Source: a virus. From it: 32,810 bases of DNA. Made by a program: the position numbers and the translations under genes. The stretch lies in IMG/VR virus record IMGVR_UViG_3300017770_000074, positions 1 through 32,810 of that record. One strand, given 5' to 3'. A model generated the notes under the pieces. It ran no database searches. It worked only from the letters and a program-made list of their open reading frames with translations, and had not been told where the DNA came from. Shown here piece after piece: positions 28,754 to 32,810 of this stretch. Within the stretch, counting starts at the first letter, position 1. Every line of letters starts with the position of its first letter.

Positions 28754-29511
28754 CAGATCACTCTTGTCTTCTCGTGTCCAACTCTGATACGTGGATCGCA
28801 CCAAATCTCAAAACCTGCTTCGATAGCATCGAGACAGAATGATACATCCTCCCCACACATATCCTGCACTTCTCCACTCTCACAGATCTGCATCTTAGGT
28901 GCAAACCATGGATACTTCATTTCTTTGTGCTCAAAGACTCCATTCTTAATCAATACCCATCCGAAACCTGTATAATCTACAGTAAACGGTTTGCGGCGCT
29001 TTGAAATACTCTCCCCCGTCTCATGATTCATGACTCCACCACTCTTACGGAAATCATCCTCTTCTAACCAGTGTGCAACTGAGGTCGTCTTACCATCTTC
29101 TGTCATATACCATCCACTTGCAATATCTTTATCCATTAGAACCAATTGCCAAAACTTCTCTGTGTTAAACACAATATCACTATCAATCCATAATTGCCAA
29201 TCATACTTTAACTTACCATCCCATGGAATTTGATCCGGTCCTCTCAATACATTCGCACCTAAACATTTGCATCTTGCAAAGTTTACCATCGATGAATAAT
29301 CCTGAGAAATCTGAATGCTGGCACCAGCCTGCACTAAATCGAAACAAAGTTGCACAAAGTTTTTGAGATACGTATAAGATACTCCTCTACCAGGTAAACA
29401 AAAGACAATGGACTTGCCTCTTACCATTTCCTTTGCTTTCGCATAGTCCCATTCTTCAACACTCTCAGTTGCTTTGGGTGTCTTTGCTTTTACCGTAAAT
29501 CCTTTAGCCAT
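28753..29511 (-). CDS. Glycosyltransferase-like protein (GT-A type fold)
   Basis: The protein has 252 residues. After a Lys-rich N-terminus, residues 33-40 (KSIVFCLP) look like the first beta strand of a nucleotide-sugar binding fold. Residues 106-115 (QLWIDSDIVF) contain a DxD-type motif (D110, D112) that in GT-A glycosyltransferases binds the metal and sugar nucleotide. Residues 219-224 (CGEDVS) match the 'GED' of the acceptor/catalytic region and H246 in VGHEK may be the usual terminal metal ligand. Together they fit a full-length GT-A domain, though donor and acceptor are unknown. Possible roles are modification of virion protein, of phage DNA or of host surface sugars. Its stop is coupled to the 53-residue gene. 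I see no membrane segment. Confidence 0.7.
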   Translation of the reverse strand: MAKGFTVKAKTPKATESVEEWDYAKAKEMVRGKSIVFCLPGRGVSYTYLKNFVQLCFDLVQAGASIQISQDYSSMVNFARCKCLGANVLRGPDQIPWDGKLKYDWQLWIDSDIVFNTEKFWQLVLMDKDIASGWYMTEDGKTTSVAHWLEEDDFRKSGGVMNHETGESISKRRKPFTVDYTGFGWVLIKNGVFEHKEMKYPWFAPKMQICESGEVQDMCGEDVSFCLDAIEAGFEIWCDPRIRVGHEKTRVI

Positions 29512-29563
29512 AACTTTAAATGAACTACTTCACTATCATAACACTCTATCTATACGTCGTCAA

Positions 29564-29734
29564 TCACTCCACTTCTTTGATAATAATACAATCATTCTCT
29601 ACCTCGATGTTTACTTCTGTTCCCTCATACCACCCCTTTTCATCACATACCCATTCTGGTATCGTTACATAGTGTTCTCCACTTACTGGATCGATCTCTA
29701 TAGTCGTAAAATTTTCTGCGGAATTTTTTTGCAT
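29564..29734 (-). CDS. Small AbrB/MazE-like protein, 56 residues
   Basis: An ATG at 29734-29732 opens MQKNSAENFTTIEIDPVSGE and continues HYVTIPEWVCDEKGWYEGTE and VNIEVENDCIIIKEVE before TGA at 29566-29564. The pattern 'YVTIP..V....GW.EGTEVNIEVEND.IIIK' is that of SpoVT/AbrB or MazE swapped-hairpin domains (xxxIPxxxxxxLGxxEGDxVxIxxxxxxIxIxK). Those domains are usually dimeric and bind DNA or a toxin partner. Here it might be a phage transcription regulator or a structural relative without DNA binding. No toxin gene is adjacent. An AAGG about 12-15 bases before the ATG is a modest ribosome binding site. It lies upstream of the glycosyltransferase-like gene in the same direction. Confidence 0.75.
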   Translation of the reverse strand: MQKNSAENFTTIEIDPVSGEHYVTIPEWVCDEKGWYEGTEVNIEVENDCIIIKEVE

Positions 29735-29757
29735 ATCTTTGAACCTTGATGTCGTTT

Positions 29758-29765
29758 TTTATATA
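29758..29765 (-). promoter_or_regulatory. AT-rich promoter-like box before the AbrB-like gene
   Basis: The minus strand reads CATATATAAAAAACG. The box TATATAAA is two changes away from the late octamer, and the ATATAAAAAAC part also follows the gp8 late promoter. It lies 24 bases before the ATG at 29734. It is weak evidence on its own. Confidence 0.35.
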
Positions 29766-29790
29766 TGAAAAATTTTTTTTTTGTGGGGGG

Positions 29791-29870
29791 GGTCTTGGAG
29801 ATTCTTGGTTAGTCTTGGTGGGTCTTGGTGGGTCTTGGTGGGTCTTGGTGGGTCTTGGTGGGTCTTGGTA
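29791..29870. repeat. Tandem 10-bp repeat, eight in-register units
   Basis: Eight consecutive 10-mers in register: GGTCTTGGAG, ATTCTTGGTT, AGTCTTGGTG, four perfect GGTCTTGGTG and GGTCTTGGTA. The core TCTTGG is invariant. A run of G and then T/A tract precedes it (29773-29790). Its unit length is close to one helical turn, so every core lies on the same face of the DNA. No gene covers it. Confidence 0.95.
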
Positions 29871-30030
29871 AATCCTTAGAGGTTTATATCTAAAGGTCGA
29901 TCTGGGTCGTTTATAGCTTCCAGGGACCCATTGGTTTTATATACGGCACCCCATAATACCCCACTAACTGTCATTCACGAACGAATGGGGGTGTCACTTA
30001 GGGGGATGATTAGTCCCCCCTATGTGTTAA
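29871..30030. other. Intergenic stretch with a short inverted repeat
   Basis: Non-coding DNA between the 10-bp array and the 85-residue gene. It holds an inverted repeat CATTC-ACGAAC-GAATG at 29972-29987 and, at its right edge, the G/C hairpin described separately. I see no convincing gene or RNA here. Confidence 0.6.
29999..30022 (-). terminator. G/C hairpin after the 85-residue gene
   Basis: TAGGGGG..CCCCCCTA forms a stem with a loop of about nine bases, starting nine bases after the stop codon on the minus strand. There is no T-run after it, so it may act as a weak terminator or as an mRNA 3' end stabiliser. It belongs to a family of four such hairpins in this region. Confidence 0.55.
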
Positions 30031-30288
30031 TCAGGCAGGGATTTCTGACCCCCACCAATTGTCACCATCGTAAGCAGATTTCCAGGTTTCATAGAAACTA
30101 TCCCAACAATCGTCATCTGCCTCACACATAGTCTCTTCATTAAGAAGAGAATCAATCTGTAACTGATCACATAACCAATCATGCGAAGTATCAAGATCGG
30201 ATTGTGTGTTACTCACAAAATCAAAGAGACCTGTCATAAGGTGGTCCCATGTTGCTTGCATTTCGGGGGAGTTGGGGAAGATTGTCAT
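30031..30288 (-). CDS. Small acidic protein, 85 residues, unrecognised
   Basis: The protein starts MTIFPNSPEMQATWDHLMTG and is rich in Asp, Glu and Trp, ending WKSAYDGDNWWGSEIPA. Residues 50-70 (EETMCEADDDCWDSFYETW) are strongly acidic with two Cys. Strong acidity is common in phage proteins that mimic DNA or bind host basic proteins, but nothing here proves it. The start is fixed by the 114-bp leader cassette, which ends a few codons into the gene and is repeated identically before the 107-residue gene. It has no purine-rich Shine-Dalgarno; the leader before the ATG is CA-rich (CAACCGACACCGAACCG). A G/C hairpin follows the stop. Confidence 0.72.
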   Translation of the reverse strand: MTIFPNSPEMQATWDHLMTGLFDFVSNTQSDLDTSHDWLCDQLQIDSLLNEETMCEADDDCWDSFYETWKSAYDGDNWWGSEIPA

Positions 30289-30393
30289 CGGTTCGGTGTC
30301 GGTTGCGTTGACTCTGTTAGTCTATAGGATCGGAACGGGCAACCGTGACAGAATGCCCGACTTGTTACACTTTGAAATAATGTAACTTAAGGG
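30280..30393 (-). repeat. Leader cassette copy A (114 bp)
   Basis: The sequence is identical over 114 bp to 31194-31307 and similar to 32288-32359. On the minus strand it holds, in order, a GTTACA..TGTAAC inverted repeat, a CGGGCA..TGCCCG inverted repeat with a 12-base loop, a TATAGACT box that could be a -10 element, a GACT..AGTC inverted repeat, a CA-rich leader and the start codon of the 85-residue gene. It is probably a promoter plus 5' leader reused for several genes. Confidence 0.85.
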
Positions 30394-30414
30394 GAGGATT
30401 TCTCCCCCTTAAGT
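30385..30414 (-). terminator. Palindromic hairpin after the 135-residue gene
   Basis: ACTTAAGGGGA pairs with TCCCCCTTAAGT around a loop of about eight bases, giving a stem of ten or more pairs. It begins two bases after the stop of the 135-residue gene (minus strand). It is followed by an A/T-rich stretch with only short T-runs, so termination efficiency is uncertain. It lies directly upstream of the leader of the next gene and overlaps its first nine bases. Confidence 0.65.
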
Positions 30415-30415
30415 G

Positions 30416-30823
30416 TTAGATAAGATCCGACACTATCTCATCCCCTGCCAGTGTAAAAGGATCACCGTCAAAATAATCTACGGGTACGAAAGATGGACAC
30501 ACTGCCCAATTCTCAGTTTCAATGAAGTGATTTAGTGCAAACTGAGAGAATAATTTAGCACCTAGATTATTGTTAAATTGTCCAAACGCATAATGTCTTT
30601 TTTCGATCCATTTTTCTGGGGTGGTAATAACAACTTCACAGAATAAGATCCCCAATTGTCTCCCCTGACCAACACGGAATGTCACTGCAAAGTGATAATC
30701 ACCTACAGCATCAAAGTGTATGTAATCAGTGTAAATTCCACCGATTTCATCATCTTTCGGTGCAAACTGTGAATAACAGTCCCATTGCAGAGTATACTTT
30801 GAAAGTTGACGGGTGATAGCCAT
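30416..30823 (-). CDS. Unrecognised protein, 135 residues
   Basis: The start at 30823 (MAITRQLSKYTLQWDCYSQF) is chosen over an in-frame ATG 33 bases upstream, because that upstream ATG lies inside the hairpin that ends the previous gene. The protein is rich in aromatic residues and has a beta-rich look (YHFAVTFRVGQG, LGILFCEVVITTPEKW) with an acidic C-terminus (VDYFDGDPFTLAGDEIVSDL). There is no signal peptide or membrane segment and no motif I recognise. It follows the 107-residue gene by 55 bases and may share its transcript, since it has no copy of the leader cassette. Its leader (CACCACACTAAAATT) has no Shine-Dalgarno. Confidence 0.75.
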   Translation of the reverse strand: MAITRQLSKYTLQWDCYSQFAPKDDEIGGIYTDYIHFDAVGDYHFAVTFRVGQGRQLGILFCEVVITTPEKWIEKRHYAFGQFNNNLGAKLFSQFALNHFIETENWAVCPSFVPVDYFDGDPFTLAGDEIVSDLI

Positions 30824-30848
30824 AATTTTAGTGTGGTGAAAGAATAGG

Positions 30849-30866
30849 AGGGGCATTGCTGCCCCT
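30849..30866 (-). terminator. Perfect G/C hairpin after the 107-residue gene
   Basis: AGGGGCA-TTGC-TGCCCCT, a perfect seven-pair stem with a four-base loop, lies 12 bases beyond the stop of the 107-residue gene on the minus strand. It is followed by CCTATTCTTTC, a modest T-rich tail. It is the most terminator-like of the four hairpins. Confidence 0.6.
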
Positions 30867-30878
30867 AAGTGTAACTTA

Positions 30879-31202
30879 TCAGGAAAGATAAGTTCCTACG
30901 ATGACACTGCCATCGTAACAGTTCTTCACCACAATGCCACTGAAATAAGAATCGGAGAAATATCCATCCCACTTATTTCCAAAGAGGGAGTTATGCTCAA
31001 GACGCATAAATTCACCCAAGTCATACCAAACTCCCCGATACTTAAAGAATTCCCTCTCATCGAATTCTTCCTCACTAAGATAATCAAACTCTTTGCGGAG
31101 TTGGTGATATAAACTCCCTGAATTAAGTCCTCCAAATCCTTCTAACCACATTCCAGTGATTAATTCTCTAGGGGTCCAATTGGTCTTGATTGTGATTGTC
31201 AT
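30879..31202 (-). CDS. Unrecognised protein, 107 residues
   Basis: The protein starts MTITIKTNWTPRELITGMWL and continues EGFGGLNSGSLYHQ, then a charged segment (LSEEEFDEREFFKYRGVWYDLGEF) and a beta-rich end (WDGYFSDSYFSGIVVKNCYDG). I recall similar 'RGVWYD' and 'SDSYFSG' patterns in cyanobacterial and phage hypothetical proteins, without a function, so I assign none. The start is fixed by leader cassette copy B, which reads through the ATG exactly as in copy A. The first nine bases of coding sequence are shared with the 85-residue gene because of the cassette. It is followed by a perfect hairpin and then the 135-residue gene. Confidence 0.75.
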   Translation of the reverse strand: MTITIKTNWTPRELITGMWLEGFGGLNSGSLYHQLRKEFDYLSEEEFDEREFFKYRGVWYDLGEFMRLEHNSLFGNKWDGYFSDSYFSGIVVKNCYDGSVIVGTYLS

Positions 31203-31307
31203 CGGTTCGGTGTCGGTTGCGTTGACTCTGTTAGTCTATAGGATCGGAACGGGCAACCGTGACAGAATGCCCGACTTGTTACACTTTGAAATAATGTAAC
31301 TTAAGGG
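31194..31307 (-). repeat. Leader cassette copy B (114 bp)
   Basis: Identical to copy A at 30280-30393, with no mismatch that I can find over 114 bp, including three inverted repeats, the TATAGACT box, the CA-rich leader and the start codon region of the 107-residue gene. Beyond the shared block the upstream side differs: copy A is preceded by a hairpin, copy B by ATGCAATTTTTTC. Confidence 0.85.
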
Positions 31308-31356
31308 ATGCAATTTTTTCTTTAAGTAACATTTAAGGTTATGGCATGGGAGAGAC

Positions 31357-31489
31357 TGTGCCGGTCGGCAAACTGGATTTTTTGACCCCAATAGGTGCTC
31401 AAGATCGATTAGAATTTAGGAAATCAAACGAGGTGCGGGGTAGCACTGTAGACGACAATACATCGACACTCATCCTGCCATAAAATAAT
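31357..31489. repeat. 133-bp dispersed repeat, copy 1
   Basis: Matches 32655-32786 over the full length with about a dozen differences, in the same orientation. It opens with a GTGCC..AAACTGG element and contains GATCGATTAGAATTTAGGAA, GGTGCGGGGTAGCACTGTAG and CATCGACACTCATCCTGCCA as long identical blocks. A 24-codon open frame lies inside on the minus strand. The strong conservation of blocks without a long gene suggests an RNA, leader or regulatory element. Confidence 0.85.
31399..31473 (-). CDS. Possible 24-residue small ORF in the 133-bp repeat, copy 1
   Basis: The frame MSVDVLSSTVLPRTS..., ATG at 31473-31471, ends at TGA. The matching copy at 32696-32770 keeps the frame and length: its stop is TAA, one synonymous change and two replacements separate them. 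That hints at coding but is also expected in a conserved non-coding element. No good ribosome binding site is visible (GGCAGG overlaps the start too closely). Confidence 0.25.
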   Translation of the reverse strand: MSVDVLSSTVLPRTSFDFLNSNRS

Positions 31490-31516
31490 GTTAAATTTCA
31501 TTTCAATTTTAGGGGT

Positions 31517-31747
31517 GTGCCAATCCACAAAGTGTCCACTCTACCGGCACAGGTCTTAAAATATGCTAGGATGGAGGTAGAATCTATTTTTAAGGTGGAC
31601 AGTTGAGAAAGTGTCCACTCTACCGGCACAGGTCTTAAAATATGCTAGGATAGAGGTAGAGTCTAATGTGGTGTGTGCCAGTTTGTAAGGTGTCCACTTG
31701 ACAATAAAAAATCTACCTGTGACGTGGTAGGATGGAGGTAGAGTCTA
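31517..31747. promoter_or_regulatory. Three palindrome plus promoter-box units in tandem
   Basis: Three units with a period near 79 bp. Each starts with a partial palindrome (31517-31539, 31595-31618, 31675-31697) of the form GTGsmCA..TT...AA..TGTCCAC; the middle one has perfect GTGGACA and TGTCCAC arms. After 27-30 bases each unit has TGnTAGGAT (31564, 31643 and 31725), resembling an extended -10 on the plus strand, then GGAGGTAGA or AGAGGTAGA. Units 1 and 2 differ by two bases over 57; unit 3 diverges in the middle and holds TTGACA. On the minus strand units 1 and 2 also offer TAGACT or TAGATT plus 17 bases and TATTTT, so direction is uncertain. Probably a repressor-controlled promoter array. 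Confidence 0.6.
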
Positions 31748-31768
31748 AAATTTAGTAAAAGTAATTAA

Positions 31769-31783
31769 AAAAAAAAAAAAGAA
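31769..31783. other. A-tract next to AT-rich spacer
   Basis: A run of about 14-15 A bases on the plus strand followed by about 60 bases of nearly pure A/T. It lies between the palindrome array and the iteron-like array. Such tracts bend or unwind DNA. Confidence 0.6.
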
Positions 31784-31838
31784 TTAAATTAAATTGATAA
31801 TATAAAGAATTAAATAGTGCTATTTTATGTTATATCTC

Positions 31839-31965
31839 GTGATGTTAATCTCGTGTTATGTGATGTTAATCTCGACTAGATTTTAATTAAAATATGTGAT
31901 GTTAATCTCGTGCTATGTGATGTCAATCTCGTGATGTTAATCTCGACTAGATTTTAATTAAAATA
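31839..31965. repeat. Iteron-like array (five 15-bp units and two 21-bp units)
   Basis: The 15-mer GTGATGTTAATCTCG occurs at 31839, 31860, 31896 and 31931, and once with a T to C change at 31917. A second, palindromic AT-rich 21-mer with core GATTTTAATTAAAAT follows units 2 and 5 (31874-31894 and 31945-31965). Unit spacing is 21, 36, 21 and 14 bases. Repeats of this size next to an A/T tract resemble plasmid or phage origin iterons or a protein-binding array. Confidence 0.85.
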
Positions 31966-31969
31966 GGGA

Positions 31970-31984
31970 GGGGGATTGTCCCCC
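31970..31984 (-). terminator. G/C hairpin after the 99-residue gene
   Basis: GGGGG-ATTGT-CCCCC with five bases in the loop starts six bases beyond the stop codon on the minus strand, followed by CCCTATTTTAATT, a moderately T-rich tail. It shares the TAAGTGTTA flank with the other hairpins of the cluster. Confidence 0.6.
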
Positions 31985-31990
31985 TAAGTG

Positions 31991-32290
31991 TTACTTTTTA
32001 GAGTAAAATACCCCCTCTAAATCATCTTCGAAGAAAATGTAACCATTAGATAACAGTGTTATCTGTCTTGCAGGTTTACGAATAACCCACTCAATTGCTC
32101 CCCTTATCTTAGAATTTAAGGGATCATACTTTACCCCTTTCTCGCACTTAATGCAGGATCCCTGCGCGAAATGGTAAGCAAACGCAGTTTGCTTAGACCT
32201 TCTTTCAGATTTAGGATCGCATGATTCTAAATCAGCGCGGTCAACTGCTTCCATGTATAGGGCGATAGTGCGGTGGAAATTGCTGATCAT
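31991..32290 (-). CDS. Unrecognised protein, 99 residues
   Basis: The protein starts MISNFHRTIALYMEAVDRAD, with DLESCDPKSERRSKQTAFAY after it, a Cys-x-x-Cys pair (SCIKCEKG) near residues 45-52 that could hold a metal or disulfide, and a basic then beta-rich end (RKPARQITLLSNGYIFFEDDLEG). A single CxxC is too little for a zinc-finger call. The start sits at the end of leader copy C, as for the other two cassette-led genes. A G/C hairpin follows the stop codon and then the iteron-like array. Function unknown. Confidence 0.72.
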   Translation of the reverse strand: MISNFHRTIALYMEAVDRADLESCDPKSERRSKQTAFAYHFAQGSCIKCEKGVKYDPLNSKIRGAIEWVIRKPARQITLLSNGYIFFEDDLEGVFYSKK

Positions 32291-32359
32291 CGGTCGGTGT
32301 CGGTTGCGTTGACTCTGTTAGTCTACAGGATCGGAACGGGCAACCGTGGAAGATTGCCC
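32288..32359 (-). repeat. Leader cassette copy C (diverged)
   Basis: Matches copies A and B from the start codon through CGGTGTCGGTTGCG and GACTCTGTTAGTC to GGATCGGAACGGGCAACCGTG on the plus strand, with one base deleted (CGGTCGGTG for CGGTTCGGTG) and TATAGG changed to TACAGG. Its right arm then differs (TTGCCCA for TGCCCG) but still pairs with GGGCAA. The outer part of the cassette, with GTTACA..TGTAAC, is absent. Confidence 0.8.
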
Positions 32360-32377
32360 ATTTTGTGTGCCAGTTAA

Positions 32378-32590
32378 TTAATCGTACATAGCAGCAAGCA
32401 ATTCCTCCCACGTATGGTAGGGAGTAGGGTTTGCAGGTTCAGGATCTGCTTTTGGAGCATCTGACAACAAACATGCCCAAGCATAGACGTGGAACGTGTA
32501 TGGGGTAAAAGTATTGTCGTCTTCACATAGTTCCAGACCTTGACGGGGAATCAGACTGCCGTGCTGTGATGCAAAATTGAAGAGCGTCAT
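32378..32590 (-). CDS. Unrecognised small protein, 70 residues
   Basis: The protein starts MTLFNFASQHGSLIPRQGLE and ends PTPYHTWEELLAAMYD. The middle (FHVYAWACLLSDAPKADPEP) has a short hydrophobic run followed by a Pro-rich linker; the last eleven residues look helical. It has no cassette leader: the bases before the ATG are CAAACCAACCCACCAAC, again CA-rich and without a Shine-Dalgarno. No hairpin of the cluster type follows; its stop is 19 bases from the outer end of leader copy C. I cannot assign a function. It is the last clear gene before the right edge. Confidence 0.62.
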   Translation of the reverse strand: MTLFNFASQHGSLIPRQGLELCEDDNTFTPYTFHVYAWACLLSDAPKADPEPANPTPYHTWEELLAAMYD

Positions 32591-32654
32591 GTTGGTGGGT
32601 TGGTTTGACTTGTGCCAATGATGCCTCAGATTTCAGGATCCCGCAACTGGGTCT

Positions 32655-32786
32655 TGTGCCACTTGGCAAACTGGTTTTTTCGATCCCATAGGTGCTTAAG
32701 ATCGATTAGAATTTAGGAAATCAGATGAGGTGCGGGGTAGCACTGTAGACGAAAATACATCGACACTCATCCTGCCATGAAATAAT
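32655..32786. repeat. 133-bp dispersed repeat, copy 2
   Basis: Second copy of the element at 31357-31489, same orientation. It starts TGTGCCACTTGGCAAACTGG, a cleaner palindromic opening than copy 1. Differences concentrate in the first 40 bases and at a few third-codon-like places. It lies between the 70-residue gene and the window edge, where another ACTTACCAAACTG half-element begins at 32798. Confidence 0.85.
32696..32770 (-). CDS. Possible 24-residue small ORF in the 133-bp repeat, copy 2
   Basis: The same frame as at 31399-31473, ATG at 32770-32768, length preserved and stop changed from TGA to TAA. Protein is MSVDVFSSTVLPRTS... Evidence for translation is weak; listed because the frame survives in both copies. 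Confidence 0.25.
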   Translation of the reverse strand: MSVDVFSSTVLPRTSSDFLNSNRS

Positions 32787-32810
32787 ATAAAAAAACCACT
32801 TACCAAACTG

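Noticed and set aside
28754-28804. Longer start for the 53-residue gene (70 residues)
   Set aside because: The extra 17 codons overlap the glycosyltransferase-like gene, and the internal ATG is coupled to its stop by TGATG.
29931-30131. Plus-strand open frame of 66 codons
   Set aside because: It overlaps the start of the hairpin and the 85-residue gene on the other strand and shows no recognisable protein or ribosome site.
30824-30856. Upstream ATG for the 135-residue gene
   Set aside because: It falls in the perfect hairpin that follows the 107-residue gene, and the ATG at 30823 gives a normal start.
30926-31135. Minus-strand open frame of 69 codons in another frame
   Set aside because: It is inside the 107-residue gene, whose start is fixed by the conserved leader cassette.
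31696-31733. Classical -35/-10 promoter using the TTGACA in unit 3
   Set aside because: TTGACA is 24 bases from TAGGAT, too far for a standard spacer, and units 1 and 2 lack it; only an extended -10 reading is kept as a possibility.
31839-31965. CRISPR array
   Set aside because: Units are 15 bp with spacers of irregular length, several almost absent or repeated themselves, and no cas genes are present; iteron-like repeats fit better.
29735-32810. tRNA genes, which cyanophages often carry in accessory regions
   Set aside because: I found no cloverleaf-like set of arms or GTTC-type T-loop with a paired acceptor stem; absence is by eye only.

Overview
The window is part of the genome of a T4-like marine cyanophage (a tailed virus with a contractile tail that infects Synechococcus or Prochlorococcus). 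The evidence is the gene set and order. Read on the minus strand from high to low coordinates it runs gp25, gp6, a giant gp7, gp8, a giant gp10-like structural protein, small structural/fibre proteins, neck proteins gp13 and gp14, and the start of gp15. The N-termini of gp13, gp14, gp6 and gp8 are of the type typical of cyanophage members of these families. Every gene I can support is on the minus strand.

Layout. Positions 1-13,504 hold the neck module (gp15 partial, gp14, gp13), a short fibre-like protein, a BppU-like small protein, a 67-residue coiled-coil protein, the 2467-residue baseplate protein and gp8. Positions 13,524-27,460 hold gp7 (3870 residues), gp6 and gp25. Positions 27,493-29,734 hold small conserved phage proteins, a glycosyltransferase-like protein and a small AbrB/MazE-like protein. 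Genes in the first 29 kb are packed with 1-4 base overlaps or gaps of a few bases. Perfect TATAAATA boxes, the T4-type late promoter element, lie 18-30 bases before gp25, gp8 and the 111-residue protein. The baseplate and neck genes are therefore probably expressed late, as co-transcribed blocks that assemble the baseplate wedge (6, 7, 8, 25 and the gp10-like protein) and the head-tail neck (13, 14, 15).

From about 29.75 kb to the end the character changes. Genes become short and unrecognised, spacing becomes wide, and the intergenic DNA is full of repeats. These include a 10-bp tandem array, a 114-bp leader cassette present twice without a mismatch and a third time in diverged form, a 133-bp repeat present twice, a triplet of operator-like palindromes each followed at fixed distance by a promoter-like box, an iteron-like array next to an A-tract, and G/C hairpins just after four of the small genes. 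This looks like an accessory or early-gene region with repeated regulatory cassettes, and it holds the least explained DNA in the window.

The other notable theme is at protein level. A Gly-Ser-Gly-Tyr repeat occurs in four different virion proteins (gp14, gp8, gp7 and the gp10-like protein), and it accounts for much of the enlargement of the neck protein gp14. gp7 also carries a YHYH-type domain.
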